Assembly (NCBI RefSeq): GCF_002109385.1
Contig: NZ_CP020814.1
Location: 3,371,501-3,435,500 of the forward strand
Direction of reading: 5' to 3'
Length of the DNA stretch: 64,000 bases
Origin: Halalkalibacter krulwichiae
Lineage (GTDB): Bacteria > Bacillota > Bacilli > Bacillales > Bacillaceae_D
Shown here: piece after piece, positions 18,088-27,966 of the stretch
How positions within the stretch are numbered: the first letter of the stretch is position 1
Layout: each line of letters begins with the position of its first letter
Program-made: the position numbers and the translations under genes
The notes under the pieces: generated by a model
The model's input: the letters and a program-made list of their open reading frames with translations, nothing else
Told to the model about the DNA's origin: nothing
Database searches by the model: none

Positions 18088-19020
18088 TTAGTCCGTGTAT
18101 CCCATTAAAAGCCGAGCATATGGAGAGTTAGATGGAAGAACAATTACAGTTTCATCACCAATTGTCTTCTCATATGATTCAAGAGTACGATACAACTGAT
18201 AGAATTCTTGATCTTGCCCGAATGATTCATTGTAAATACGAGCAGCTTCCGCTTCACCTTCCCCGACAATTTCATTAGCATCAGCATTAGCTGTAGCAAT
18301 CATTTCCGTTACTTCACGATCTGTAGCAGACTGAATTCGGTTTGCCTCAGCATCCCCTTGCGATAAATATTCCTGTGCAGTTGCATGTCGCTCAGAAATC
18401 ATCCGGCTATAAACAGCTTCTTCGTTTTCATCAGGTAAATCGGTCCGTTTCATCCGAACATCTGATAATAATATTCCGTAATTATTACGTTCAAGCGCTT
18501 CATTCACTCGGTCACGAACAAGCTCGTTAAAGCTTCCTCTTGATGACTTTTCTTCATTAATAATTTCATCAAAATCAAGTTGACCTAATTCCGCTCGAAT
18601 AGCTGAAAAGATCAATTCACCTAAAATTGCCTCAGCTCTTTCCAAAGTTACCGTGTTGGAAATCATTAATTGTGGACTCTCAATTCGCCAAATAGCGTAA
18701 TGGTCTGCAAGCAATCGTTTTTTATCTCTTGTATTAATCTCAGCTGGAGGAATATCATAAATCATTTGATACTTAGGTAGTGTAGAAACTGATTGAATAA
18801 AAGGGATTTTATAACTTAATCCTGGCTCATCTTCAATGCGCACCACTTCTCCAAATTGTCTTACAACCTTGAACTCGCCTTGTTCAACAATAAAGAGGTT
18901 ACTAATGATTGTTGCTAACAATACAATTAGAATGATGATAAGTGCGCCTAGTTTCATAAATTTCTTCCATTCATCACTTGGACGTCTTTCATTAATATCT
19001 ACAATGTTCTCATCGCTCAT
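18088..19020 (-). CDS. hflC: HflC, SPFH/prohibitin-family membrane protein
   Basis: 310 aa. One membrane helix (about residues 25-47) is followed by an SPFH/band-7 domain (IVEQGEFKVVRQFGEVV...GLSYKIPF) and a coiled coil rich in Ala/Glu (GDAEANRIQSATDREV...). In E. coli HflK and HflC form a large complex that modulates the FtsH protease. The start ATG shares one base with the hflK stop (TAATG), so translation is coupled. B. subtilis lacks this pair at the polA-phoR position, so it distinguishes this lineage from B. subtilis. Confidence 0.88.
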   Translation of the reverse strand: MSDENIVDINERRPSDEWKKFMKLGALIIILIVLLATIISNLFIVEQGEFKVVRQFGEVVRIEDEPGLSYKIPFIQSVSTLPKYQMIYDIPPAEINTRDKKRLLADHYAIWRIESPQLMISNTVTLERAEAILGELIFSAIRAELGQLDFDEIINEEKSSRGSFNELVRDRVNEALERNNYGILLSDVRMKRTDLPDENEEAVYSRMISERHATAQEYLSQGDAEANRIQSATDREVTEMIATANADANEIVGEGEAEAARIYNESFGQDQEFYQLYRTLESYEKTIGDETVIVLPSNSPYARLLMGYTD

Positions 19021-19973
19021 TAGTTGTTCCCTCCTTCAGCAGCCTGATTTTGCCCTCTCTCTAACGGCCTAATTGGCAAGTAGCTCACTGTGTCGCTATT
19101 GCTATCCATGATGTAAATCTCTGTATCTGGCAACACATTCTCTAGAGTCTCTAAAATTAAACGTTGACGTGTTACATCAGGATTGACTAAGTACTCATCA
19201 TATAAAGCATTAAATCTAGCGATATCCCCTCGAGCTCTCTCAATTCGCTCTGCCCTAGTTCCCTCTGCTCGAGAAATAATTGCGTCTTTTTCCCCTTCAG
19301 CCTCATTAATTTGCTGATTACGGTATCTAGTTGCTTCATTCACTTTTGTTAATCGCTCTTCACGTGCATCCGTTACTTCCATGAAGGCACTACGAACTTC
19401 ATCTGTCGGTAATTCCACGTCTTGGAGCTTAACATCTTGGATACTTACTCCGATTTGGTAGACTTCTAACAATTCTACTAGATTCTCAAAAACTTTTGCC
19501 TCTACTTCTGGTCTTTGATCCGTTAATACATCATCAATGCTTGTGCTTCCAATTACTCCACGTAATGCTGCGGATGTCGCATTGTATAACACTTCTCGTG
19601 CATCAACTGTACTGTACAAATATAACTCTGGATCTGTAATTCTCCATTGTACAGCTAAGTCTGCAAAAAGAATATTTTCATCTCCTGTAATCATCTTCGC
19701 TTCTCTCGTAAATTCCACGACTTCGCCATCTTCCTCCTGATAACCAACTTGCAAGTTGTATGTTCCACGAGAAAGAATTTCTACTCGTTGAATGGGCCAT
19801 GGCATTTTAAACTTTAATCCCGGTTCTGTAATCGTATCTTCAACTTTACCAAATGTAATGAGTGCTGCTTGCTCAGATTCATCGACTATGTACCATCCAG
19901 TGATCAAAAATAGTGCGAGAATGGCTACCCCAATTAAGGAAACAAAGCCGACGAGCAATTGCTTAATTGTCAT
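19020..19973 (-). CDS. hflK: HflK, SPFH/prohibitin-family membrane protein
   Basis: 317 aa from ATG 19973 (MTIKQLLVGFVSL), with AAGGG eight bases upstream; an in-frame ATG at 20036 would add 21 charged residues but has a weaker ribosome site. One membrane helix lies at the N-terminus, then the band-7 domain (YIVDESEQAALITFGKVEDTITEPGLKFKMPWPIQ) and a charged coiled coil. It would form a membrane ring with HflC and probably act on FtsH; this is family knowledge, not tested here. It is the first gene of the pair, downstream of a possible TATAAT near 20060. Confidence 0.86.
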   Translation of the reverse strand: MTIKQLLVGFVSLIGVAILALFLITGWYIVDESEQAALITFGKVEDTITEPGLKFKMPWPIQRVEILSRGTYNLQVGYQEEDGEVVEFTREAKMITGDENILFADLAVQWRITDPELYLYSTVDAREVLYNATSAALRGVIGSTSIDDVLTDQRPEVEAKVFENLVELLEVYQIGVSIQDVKLQDVELPTDEVRSAFMEVTDAREERLTKVNEATRYRNQQINEAEGEKDAIISRAEGTRAERIERARGDIARFNALYDEYLVNPDVTRQRLILETLENVLPDTEIYIMDSNSDTVSYLPIRPLERGQNQAAEGGNN

Positions 19974-20112
19974 CGTATCATCCCTTCTCCTTGTAATGTC
20001 TTCTTTTCTACGAGTAGAATCATAGAATGGTTTCATAAAATCCTATAAAATTTCACTCTTTTTCATTATAGTACAAATTGGGAAGACTATGTGTGTAATT
20101 AGGAGAAGTATT

Positions 20113-20280
20113 ACTTTTATAACCAAAAGGAAAGGCGCCTTTTTTTGATTTAAATGGCAATGGCTCCTCTCGCTGCGCGATCTCTGAGAAGGTTGCTCAG
20201 AGATCTTAAAACCTTGCAGCGGCTCCGCACATTGCTTACTTTTATAACCAAAAGGAAAGGCGCCTTTTGGTTATAAAAGT
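20113..20280 (-). repeat. Structured repeat locus B after phoR
   Basis: A perfect 18-bp hairpin (arms ACTTTTATAACCAAAAGG, 20238-20280) is followed in the phoR direction by a core with outer stem GCAATG/CATTGC, conserved GCGGAGC, stem GCTGC/GCAGC, inner stem ATCTCTGAG/CTCAGAGAT, and then a partial second copy of the hairpin. The direct copy offset is 125 bp; about 31 bp are identical before the distal copy loses its matching arm. The minus-strand ORF over it is an artefact. Confidence 0.8.
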
Positions 20281-20447
20281 AAAAAGGATGTGAGCTAAGG
20301 GGTAGCTCACATCTTGAAAAAGGGGATGTACTATTGCAAATAGCCATTGGCTATTTGCTCGGCAGTGATGAAACCGTTCTATTACATTGTAAGGGGAATA
20401 CATTAAGGATGTTTAAACACATTGTAAATTAATTGTAAATATGCAAG
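20281..20447. other. phoR 3' flank
   Basis: Between the phoR stop and repeat locus B. AGATGTGAGCTACC pairs with a similar inverted stretch around 20285-20315 (GTGAGCTA..TAGCTCAC), giving a terminator-like hairpin. CAATAGCC/GGCTAT also forms a small hairpin near 20335-20360. No gene is seen. Confidence 0.5.
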
Positions 20448-22226
20448 CTATTCTGTCTCATTTTGCTGTTGCTTCTTAAATTTTAATAAAAACGTTGTTC
20501 CTTTATCCATTTCGCTTTCAACATTTATTTGCCCAGAATGCGCTTCAACGAGGTGCTTCACTATAGCTAATCCTAATCCTGTACCACCGGAATTCCGACT
20601 TCTTGCCCGATCCACACGATAGAAACGCTCAAAGATCCTTGGTAATTCGCTTTCCTTAATCCCTACACCTGTATCAATCACTGCTAATTCAACTGATTCG
20701 CCGTTTTCTTTTAAAACGACAGATACGTGACCACCATCTGATGTATACATAATTGCATTGTTTACTAGATTAATCACAATTTGTTTCAGCCGCGATGGAT
20801 CTCCCTCTAGCCTCGTATCTCCCTCTCTCTCCAATTTGAGACTGATGTTTTTCTTAGCTGCTTTCTCTTTTAATAAATCATAAACCTCTAGAAGAATGTT
20901 ATTTAAATCTGTGTTTTGCCAATGCAATTTGAAATATGATTGTTCAATTCGTGATAATTCAAGTAATTCTTCAATTAATGCTTGTAGCCTCTCGCTTTCC
21001 TTAGCAATGATATTTAGGAAGTTCTCTCTCAATGGCTCTGAATTCATCGCACCATCTAACAACGTTTCCGTAAACCCTTTTATTGAGGTAACCGGTGTTT
21101 TCAATTCATGAGATACATTTGCCACAAAATCGGTTCGAACTTGCTCTAGCTTTTTCAACTCCGTTATATCATGTAAAACTATAACAATCCCTTTTAACTT
21201 GCCACGATTGCTCATTACTGGTGCTCCATACACTTCAAAATGGCGTACCTCTAGATTAACGGGGAAATGAATCTGCTTTCGTTGCTTTTCTTCTGTCATA
21301 AGGATCGTTTGAACAATTCGAATGACCTCTTTATGTTTGATGACATCATGATAAAGCTGATTAATCCAAAGGTCTGTATCCTCTTGAAAAATGGAACGAC
21401 ATGTTCGATTGATAAGCGTGATATCACCTTTAGTATTAATTAAGATTAATCCACTTCCCATATTTTCTATTAATGTTTGCATTCTCTCTTTTTGAGCTTC
21501 ATGCCTCTTAGTCAATTGACCTAAGTTATACGCCAAAATATTAATAGATCTAGAAAGCTGACCAATCTCATCGCGTTTTCCTTCTTGTGTTCTCGCTTTG
21601 AAGTTTCCTTCAGCAAGCTCATTCGCTACTACCGTTGCATCCTCTATCGGACGTATCATCTCATTGGCCACTCGATAAATGATAATAAAAATGACGAAAA
21701 ACGCAATCGAAAAGCAAATGGCCAAAATTCGCCACATGAACGCATTCATCTCAGCTAATGTTTCTGTCGATATGCCTAATCTTATATAACCAATATCTTC
21801 GCCTGCGGAATTTGTTATCGTAACAGCATAATAAAGCAATTCGTCATTAACTGTTTCGCTATAGCGGATTTCAGCTTCTTCGTTCCCTTTTTTCAATTCA
21901 ACGATCTCAGGTCTTACTAGATGATTATCCATTTGAGTCGGGTCAGCGGCTGAATCTGCGATGACCGTTCCATCAACTAAAATAATCGTTACTCTCGCAT
22001 CTAGTGTGCTGGCGAACGTATCGGCTAAACGCTCTGCTGTATCCGGATCGACTCCTTCTTCTCCAACGACAAAAGATGCCATTTTTGCCTCTTTGGCAAT
22101 CCGATCAGTTAAATGATCTATAAAAAAATTCTGATAAAACTGACCGATAACCAAGCCAAGTCCAGCCATCACAAAGAAAGTAATTGATAATACGGCAAAG
22201 ACAAGTTTAAAGCGTAACTTATACAT
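20448..22226 (-). CDS. phoR: Phosphate-regulation sensor histidine kinase PhoR
   Basis: 592 aa (579 in B. subtilis). Two membrane helices (about 9-30 and 165-185) flank an extracytoplasmic PAS-like sensor; then come HAMP (about 186-240), a PAS domain (RMQTLIENMGSGLILIN), HisKA with phosphoacceptor His373 (VSHELKTP) and HATPase (N-box LVNNAIMYTSDGG, G-boxes DTGVGI and GGTGLGLAIV). It phosphorylates PhoP during phosphate limitation. It overlaps phoP by 8 bases, so the two are translated together. Repeat locus B lies downstream. Confidence 0.95.
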   Translation of the reverse strand: MYKLRFKLVFAVLSITFFVMAGLGLVIGQFYQNFFIDHLTDRIAKEAKMASFVVGEEGVDPDTAERLADTFASTLDARVTIILVDGTVIADSAADPTQMDNHLVRPEIVELKKGNEEAEIRYSETVNDELLYYAVTITNSAGEDIGYIRLGISTETLAEMNAFMWRILAICFSIAFFVIFIIIYRVANEMIRPIEDATVVANELAEGNFKARTQEGKRDEIGQLSRSINILAYNLGQLTKRHEAQKERMQTLIENMGSGLILINTKGDITLINRTCRSIFQEDTDLWINQLYHDVIKHKEVIRIVQTILMTEEKQRKQIHFPVNLEVRHFEVYGAPVMSNRGKLKGIVIVLHDITELKKLEQVRTDFVANVSHELKTPVTSIKGFTETLLDGAMNSEPLRENFLNIIAKESERLQALIEELLELSRIEQSYFKLHWQNTDLNNILLEVYDLLKEKAAKKNISLKLEREGDTRLEGDPSRLKQIVINLVNNAIMYTSDGGHVSVVLKENGESVELAVIDTGVGIKESELPRIFERFYRVDRARSRNSGGTGLGLAIVKHLVEAHSGQINVESEMDKGTTFLLKFKKQQQNETE

Positions 22227-22938
22227 TCACGCTTGGCTCCTCTAATTTATAACCTAGACCTCTAATCGTTTTAATATAAGTAGGTTTTTTCGTATTCGCT
22301 TCGATTTTTTCTCTTAGATGACTAATATGTACATCTACAATTCTTGTATCTCCAACAAATTCATAGTTCCAAACAGCATTTAAAAGCTGATCTCTCGTTA
22401 AAACTCTCCCCTTATGGTTGGCTAAATATAAAAGCAATTCAAATTCTTTAGGTGTTAGTTCAATTGGTTGTTTTTTGAAGTACACCTCATAGTTTTCAGG
22501 ATATATTTCTACCTCTCCAAACTTAATAATTTGATTGATCGTCTTTTCAACTGATTCTTCTTTCGAAACAGGTACTACACGTCTCAAAATAGCGCGGACA
22601 CGAGCAACTACTTCTCTGGGACTAAATGGTTTTGTCATATAGTCGTCTGCCCCTAATTCCAATCCGAGAACCTTATCAAATTCATCATCTTTAGCAGTGA
22701 GCATCAAAATAGGTGTCATCACCTTATTTTGTCTTAATTGCTTACATATATCTAATCCATCAATCTCCGGAAGCATTAGATCAAGAATTAATAAATCAAA
22801 TTGTTCATTCATCGCAGTGCTCAAAGCTGTAGCACCGTCCGTTGCCGTCGTCACATCAAACCCTGACTGCTCCAAATTAAATTTTAGCAAAGTAACTATT
22901 GATTCTTCATCATCCACAATTAATAAACGTTGTGACAT
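22219..22938 (-). CDS. phoP: Phosphate response regulator PhoP (OmpR family)
   Basis: 239 aa. The receiver domain has Asp8-Asp10 acidic pocket residues, phosphoacceptor Asp53 (LLILDLMLPEIDG) and Lys in TKPF; the C-terminal OmpR-type winged helix spans about 135-235 (LTPKEFELLLYLANHKGRVLTRDQLL; TIRGLGYKLE). It activates or represses the Pho regulon. The -10 TATACT at about 23020 is a plausible promoter element, with a poor -35. The gene order mdh-phoP-phoR is the same as in B. subtilis. Confidence 0.95.
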   Translation of the reverse strand: MSQRLLIVDDEESIVTLLKFNLEQSGFDVTTATDGATALSTAMNEQFDLLILDLMLPEIDGLDICKQLRQNKVMTPILMLTAKDDEFDKVLGLELGADDYMTKPFSPREVVARVRAILRRVVPVSKEESVEKTINQIIKFGEVEIYPENYEVYFKKQPIELTPKEFELLLYLANHKGRVLTRDQLLNAVWNYEFVGDTRIVDVHISHLREKIEANTKKPTYIKTIRGLGYKLEEPSVNV

Positions 22939-23056
22939 ATTTCATCCTCCAAACAGGTTGTATTACGGTTCTGCCTGCCAAGTACATATTTTCATTTTTC
23001 TCTCTTTTTATAGTTTTAGTATAGCAAACATTACTGACACTAGTATTAAAAAATAT

Positions 23057-23095
23057 AAAAACAAGGCTTAGCTTTATCGCTAGCCTTGTTTTTTC
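23057..23095 (-). terminator. Terminator of the citZ-icd-mdh region
   Basis: AAAAACAAGGCTAGC pairs with GCTAAGCCTTGTTTTT around a short loop, ending in T residues on the minus strand directly after the mdh stop. Confidence 0.9.
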
Positions 23096-24040
23096 TTATT
23101 CTGCAGGTAATGCACTCATAACATTGCGGACCGATTGAACTGACTTTTCTAGTGCCGCTTTTTCTTCTTCCGTTAAATCAAGCTCAATGATCTTTTCTAT
23201 CCCGTCTCCACCGAGGATGGTTGGAACTCCGACATAAAGATCACTATAGCCATACTCACCTTCAAGGTAAGCTATTGTAGGAAGGACACGCTTCTTATCT
23301 TTAACGATCGCTTCAACCATTTGAGTTAATGATGCAGCCGGAGCATAATAAGCACTTCCATTCCCGAGCAGACCAACAATCTCTCCTCCACCTTTACGTG
23401 TACGTTCAACGATCGCCTCTAAACGATCTTGTGGAATAAGCTTTTCAAGCGGAACTCCACCAGCAGCAGAATAACGAATAAGTGGAACCATGTCATCACC
23501 ATGACCACCTAGAACGAAACCAGTAATGTCTTCAACAGATAAGTTTAGCTCCTCAGCAACAAACGTACGAAAACGCGCTGTATCTAGTACACCTGATTGT
23601 CCGATGACGCGATTTTTCGGGAATCCCGATTCTTTAAATACCGTATATGTCATCGCATCCGCAGGGTTTGTTAAAACGATAATGTAGCAATTTGGTGAAT
23701 GCTTTACTACTTCTTTCGTTACTGCTTTCATAATCCCAGCATTTGTGTTCACTAAATCGTCACGACTCATACCAGGCTTACGAGCAATACCAGCCGTTAT
23801 AACAACGACATCAGAGTCTTTCGTATCTTCATAATTTGAAGTACCAATGATAGAAGAATCAATACCCATTACTGGAGTTGCCTCTAACATATCTAACGCC
23901 TTCCCTTTTGTTGGACCTTCCATTTGTGGAATATCGACTAGAACTACATCTCCAAGTTCTTTTTGAGCGACCATGAGAGCTGTTGTAGCACCGGTAAATC
24001 CTCCGCCTATAACAGAAATCTTTCTACGTTTAATTGCCAT
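23096..24040 (-). CDS. mdh: Malate dehydrogenase
   Basis: 314 aa from ATG 24040, with GGGAGTG eight bases upstream; a GTG codon just before is less likely. It oxidises malate to oxaloacetate with NAD in the TCA cycle. The Rossmann glycine motif near the start reads [11 protein letters not shown], a Phe-Thr variant common in Bacillus MDH. The catalytic His lies in [16 protein letters not shown], and substrate-binding Arg residues occur in [10 protein letters not shown]. Gene order citZ-icd-mdh equals the B. subtilis citrate operon. Confidence 0.96.
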   Translation of the reverse strand: MAIKRRKISVIGGGFTGATTALMVAQKELGDVVLVDIPQMEGPTKGKALDMLEATPVMGIDSSIIGTSNYEDTKDSDVVVITAGIARKPGMSRDDLVNTNAGIMKAVTKEVVKHSPNCYIIVLTNPADAMTYTVFKESGFPKNRVIGQSGVLDTARFRTFVAEELNLSVEDITGFVLGGHGDDMVPLIRYSAAGGVPLEKLIPQDRLEAIVERTRKGGGEIVGLLGNGSAYYAPAASLTQMVEAIVKDKKRVLPTIAYLEGEYGYSDLYVGVPTILGGDGIEKIIELDLTEEEKAALEKSVQSVRNVMSALPAE

Positions 24041-24099
24041 CACATACTCACTCCCTGTTCTGATTAGTCATTTAGACTTTTCTTCATTACTATGCACGT

Positions 24100-24125
24100 A
24101 AAGGTGTGAGAATAGTCTCACACCT
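24100..24125 (-). other. Hairpin between icd and mdh
   Basis: AGGTGTGAGA and TCTCACACCT form a perfect 10-bp stem with a four-base loop. No T run follows, so a processing or stabilising role in a shared transcript is as likely as termination. Confidence 0.6.
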
Positions 24126-24161
24126 GTTACGAAAAGGAAAAGGTATCCTTACATTATTAAC

Positions 24162-25430
24162 TTATAGGTTTTTGATTAATTCTTCAGCAAAGCCAGAGCA
24201 AGATACTTCAGTAGCACCTTCCATTAGGCGTGCAAAATCGTATGTTACTACTTTGCTAGCAATTGTTTTATCCATAGAAGCCATGATAAGGTCAGCAGCT
24301 TCATTCCAACCAAGGTGACGAAGCATTAATTCTCCTGAAAGAAGAACAGAAGATGGATTTACTTTATCAAGACCAGCATATTTTGGAGCTGTTCCGTGTG
24401 TAGCTTCAAAAATAGCATGACCAGTATCATAGTTGATGTTTGCTCCTGGAGCAATTCCGATTCCACCAACTTGAGCAGCAAGTGCATCAGAGATATAGTC
24501 ACCGTTTAGGTTCATTGTTGCAACTACATCAAATTCTTTTGGACGAGTTAAAATTTGTTGTAAGAAGATATCAGCAATTGAATCTTTTACGATGATTTTC
24601 CCTTCAGCTTCAGCGTCAGCTTGAGCTTTGTTCGCAGCTTCCTTACCTTCAGCTTCAACAATCTTATCATATTGAGCCCAAGTGAATACTTTATCACCAA
24701 ACTCACGCTCAGCCACTTCATAACCCCAGTTTTTGAACGCCCCTTCAGTAAACTTCATGATATTACCTTTGTGTACTAATGTAACACTCTTACGTCCTTC
24801 ATCAATTGCATATTGAATTGCGGCACGAACTAGTCGGTCTGTTCCTTCTTGTGATACAGGTTTGATACCAATACCAGAAGTTTCAGGGAAACGGATTTTA
24901 CTTACACCCATTTCATTTTGTAAGAAAGCAATAAGCTTTTTCACTTCATCAGAACCTTCTTTATACTCAATACCAGCATAGATATCTTCAGAGTTTTCGC
25001 GGAAGATTACCATGTCTGTATCTTCAGGACGTTTTACAGGTGAAGGTACACCATCAAAGTAACGAACTGGACGTAAACAAACATAAAGATCTAACTCTTG
25101 ACGAAGAGCAACGTTTAAAGAACGAATACCTCCACCAATTGGAGTTGTTAAAGGACCTTTAATTGCAATTAAATATTCGCGAACTGCATCTAATGTTTCT
25201 GCTGGTAACCATTCGCCAGTTTGGTTATAAGCTTTTTCCCCAGCAAGAATTTCTTTCCACTCGATTTTCTTTTCGCCATTATAAGCTTTTTCAACTGCAG
25301 CATCTATTACACGTGAAGCAGCAGCCCAAATATCAGGACCAATTCCGTCACCTTCGATAAAAGGAACGACTGGGTTATTTGGTACATCTAGTACACCATT
25401 GTTTACTTTAATTACTTGTCCGTTTGCCAT
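24162..25430 (-). CDS. icd: Isocitrate dehydrogenase (NADP)
   Basis: 422 aa. It converts isocitrate to 2-oxoglutarate with NADP. The phosphorylatable/substrate Ser region is [14 protein letters not shown], the metal-binding aspartates lie in the [18 protein letters not shown] stretch, and [14 protein letters not shown] is the adenine-pocket region of NADP enzymes. The length matches B. subtilis Icd (423 aa). GGAGG precedes the ATG. It is the middle gene of citZ-icd-mdh. Confidence 0.96.
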   Translation of the reverse strand: MANGQVIKVNNGVLDVPNNPVVPFIEGDGIGPDIWAAASRVIDAAVEKAYNGEKKIEWKEILAGEKAYNQTGEWLPAETLDAVREYLIAIKGPLTTPIGGGIRSLNVALRQELDLYVCLRPVRYFDGVPSPVKRPEDTDMVIFRENSEDIYAGIEYKEGSDEVKKLIAFLQNEMGVSKIRFPETSGIGIKPVSQEGTDRLVRAAIQYAIDEGRKSVTLVHKGNIMKFTEGAFKNWGYEVAEREFGDKVFTWAQYDKIVEAEGKEAANKAQADAEAEGKIIVKDSIADIFLQQILTRPKEFDVVATMNLNGDYISDALAAQVGGIGIAPGANINYDTGHAIFEATHGTAPKYAGLDKVNPSSVLLSGELMLRHLGWNEAADLIMASMDKTIASKVVTYDFARLMEGATEVSCSGFAEELIKNL

Positions 25431-25546
25431 GAAAAAAACCTCCTACTAAAATATCACTTTAAAATAAGACTACACAGTCTAATTTAGCCAAAAATTCGCT
25501 CAATTGTCAATCTATGTATAGGGAGGATAACTCCCCATCTACTATA

Positions 25547-26662
25547 CTAGCGTTGCTCAATTGGTGTATACGTTTGTTTGTTAGGTCCAACATATTCAGC
25601 ACGTGGACGGATCAAACGGTTATTGCTGTATTGTTCTAGAATGTGTGCTAACCAGCCTGATGTACGACTCACCGCGAAAATTGGTGTGAAAAGGTCGTGT
25701 TTAATACCAAGACTGTGATACACACTAGCAGAATAGAAATCAACGTTTGGAAGTAGACCTTTTTCTCTTGTTACCATTTCGTTGACTTTAATAGACATTT
25801 CGTACCATTTTGTTTCACCAGTAATTTCTGTTAAACGTTTAGACATTTCTTTCAGATGCTTCGCACGAGGGTCTCCATCCTTATAAACACGGTGACCAAA
25901 GCCCATGATTTTCTCCTTATTATCAAGCGCTTTACGGATATACGGCTCAACGTTCTCTACTTCACCGATCTCATTAAGCATTTTCATTACAGCTTCATTC
26001 GCCCCACCATGTAATGGGCCCTTAAGAGCACCGATTGCTGCTGTAATACCAGAGTATACATCAGATAAAGTCGCCACACAGACACGAGCTGTAAACGTTG
26101 ATGCATTCAACTCATGGTCAGCATGTAGTACAAGCGCCTTATTAAATGCATTGACTGCAATTTCATCTGGGTCCTTACCAGTTAGCATGTATAAGAAGTT
26201 TGCAGCGAATCCTAAATCACTACGTGGAGATACTGGCTCTAATCCTTCACGAATACGTGAAAACGCTGTCACGATTGTTGGAATTTGTGCCTGAATTTTT
26301 AGTGCTTTAAGTTGGTTAGCTTCCTCTTCCATTACATCTGCTGTTTCATCAAATAATGCCAAACTTGAAATAGCTGAGCGAAGAGCTGCCATAGGATGTA
26401 CTTTATCAATTGGATAAGCTTTCATTTGGTCAATAATCTCGTTCGGTATTTGTGCTTGAGCTGCTAGATCTTGTGTGAATTGACTCAATTCAGCTGAATT
26501 TGGTAATCGACCATTCCAAAGTAAGTAAATAACCTCTTCAAAGCTCGCATTATCCGCTAAATCATCAATATCATATCCTTGATAAGTAAGAACACTTTCA
26601 ATAATGGAACTAACGCTTGATGTCGTTGCTACAATACCTTCTAGACCACGAGTTGTACTCAC
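25547..26662 (-). CDS. citZ: Citrate synthase CitZ
   Basis: 371 aa from GTG 26662 (VSTTRGLEGIVATTSSVSSI), with AGGAG upstream; a longer frame to 26761 adds residues absent from the family. It condenses acetyl-CoA and oxaloacetate. Catalytic residues lie in LHADHELNAS (His), GFGHRVYK (His) and the Asp of VDFYSA. The B. subtilis protein is 372 aa with closely similar ends. It is the first gene of the citrate operon; B. subtilis citZ is controlled by CcpA and CcpC, and I could not assign their sites here. Confidence 0.96.
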   Translation of the reverse strand: MSTTRGLEGIVATTSSVSSIIESVLTYQGYDIDDLADNASFEEVIYLLWNGRLPNSAELSQFTQDLAAQAQIPNEIIDQMKAYPIDKVHPMAALRSAISSLALFDETADVMEEEANQLKALKIQAQIPTIVTAFSRIREGLEPVSPRSDLGFAANFLYMLTGKDPDEIAVNAFNKALVLHADHELNASTFTARVCVATLSDVYSGITAAIGALKGPLHGGANEAVMKMLNEIGEVENVEPYIRKALDNKEKIMGFGHRVYKDGDPRAKHLKEMSKRLTEITGETKWYEMSIKVNEMVTREKGLLPNVDFYSASVYHSLGIKHDLFTPIFAVSRTSGWLAHILEQYSNNRLIRPRAEYVGPNKQTYTPIEQR

Positions 26663-26876
26663 GTTAACCTCTCCTTTTCTATAAATCTTAGTTTCCCTAA
26701 ATAGTAAATGCTTACATTCCCACCTTAATGAACGCAGCGATTCTATGTAGTAGGACTTCACAACTTCTATTATAACGATTTATTAAGCTTTTGTGAACGT
26801 TTTCTCGAAAAGTTATTAGCAAATTTTAAAAATTTTTGCTTATTTGCGATGAGAAAGCTGCAAAACTCGACGTTTT

Positions 26877-27347
26877 TCATCCATTCAGATTCGAAAAAAA
26901 TGTAACGATCTTCATAGCAAAATAGGCAATCCCCGCTCCGATTAAAGGTCCGACAGCTACTCCTTTAAATAAAGCAACTGATAAGATGGTACCAAAAACT
27001 AACGCAGTCGTAATATGGGGATCATTTTTTAACAAATCGATTCCATTAGCAGCAATCAGAGCGACTAGAATTCCCGAACCTAACGCTACCCATGCATAGG
27101 AAGACTTTACCGCTTCACCCAATTGTTTAAAACCGATTTCTCCAGTCACAATCGGTGTTAATACGGCTATAGTAATAACAGTCACCCCGATATTTATTCC
27201 TTTCTGTTGAAAAAGGGGAAACAGTTTTTCTCCTAATCCAATCCATTTAATAATCAGCAAAAATCCAACAGCTACCATTAAAGATTGATTCTTCGCTATG
27301 ACTGCTACCGCTAGTAGAATCAACATAAATATAGATGCTTGTGACAA
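26877..27347 (-). CDS. ytwI: UPF0756/DUF441 membrane protein YtwI
   Basis: 156 aa. Four or five hydrophobic segments fill the protein, with the conserved pattern PIVTGEIGFKQL and an internal glycine-rich segment VALGSGILVALIAANGI. This is the DUF441 family, with no known function. It lies 62 bases after fxsA and before citZ, the B. subtilis position, with GGGGG just before the start. Confidence 0.85.
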   Translation of the reverse strand: MSQASIFMLILLAVAVIAKNQSLMVAVGFLLIIKWIGLGEKLFPLFQQKGINIGVTVITIAVLTPIVTGEIGFKQLGEAVKSSYAWVALGSGILVALIAANGIDLLKNDPHITTALVFGTILSVALFKGVAVGPLIGAGIAYFAMKIVTFFSNLNG

Positions 27348-27409
27348 TAGTTATCCCCCTGTTCTTTCCTGTTGCCTTTCAACGACCAATGATCTAACTT
27401 ACCAACCTT

Positions 27410-27805
27410 TTATTTTTTTGTCATGATTACAAATCGTCCATTCTTTATCATGCTGTGAAAAAGCTTTAGTAATAGAGCTTTAGCAAACGTACGTGTCTTA
27501 GGAATTAATAAGAAAAAACCAATCGCATCAGTAATAAAACCTGGTGTTAGTAGAACAACCCCACCAATTAAAATACAAATGCCATCTAAAATAACCCCAC
27601 TAGGCAATTGCCCTTGTTGTGTCTGTAACTGAGCAAGCCTCAGTGCCTGTAGACCTTCTTTTTTTGCTAGCCATGCTCCAAGTATACCAGTAGCAATGAT
27701 AAGAAAAATCGTTGGCCAAACGCCAATAAGATTGCCTGAAAGAATTAATACGGCAATTTCAATAGCTGGTACAATAATAATTAATAACAACAATATTCGA
27801 AACAT
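27410..27805 (-). CDS. fxsA: FxsA family membrane protein
   Basis: 131 aa. The FxsA domain has an N-terminal helix with PAIEIAVLILSG, then GAWLAKKEGLQALRLAQ and a helical pair LIGGVVLLTPGFITDAIGFFLLIP. The E. coli member suppresses F exclusion of phage T7 when overproduced; the natural role is unknown. The B. subtilis homologue is YtzA-like in the same place, upstream of ytwI. Start at 27805, with GAAAGGAGCAATC before the ATG. Confidence 0.85.
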   Translation of the reverse strand: MFRILLLLIIIVPAIEIAVLILSGNLIGVWPTIFLIIATGILGAWLAKKEGLQALRLAQLQTQQGQLPSGVILDGICILIGGVVLLTPGFITDAIGFFLLIPKTRTFAKALLLKLFHSMIKNGRFVIMTKK

Positions 27806-27854
27806 TGATTGCTCCTTTCAAATAATGAAAATAAAAACTCCATTCCGCACATTT

Positions 27855-27905
27855 AAAAAAGAAGACTCAAAAGAGCACGGATAGCTTTTGAATCTTCCTT
27901 TTTTA
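27855..27905 (-). terminator. Terminator of pfkA-pyk
   Basis: AAAAAAGGAAGATTCAAAAGC pairs with the matching downstream arm (GCTCTTTTGAGTCTTCTTTT), about 60 bases past the pyk stop, ending in T residues on the minus strand. Confidence 0.82.
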
Positions 27906-27966
27906 GTACACAATCGGAAGCCCGCTATGAGTTAAACTCATACCAGGCTTACATAACTCTTATAAA

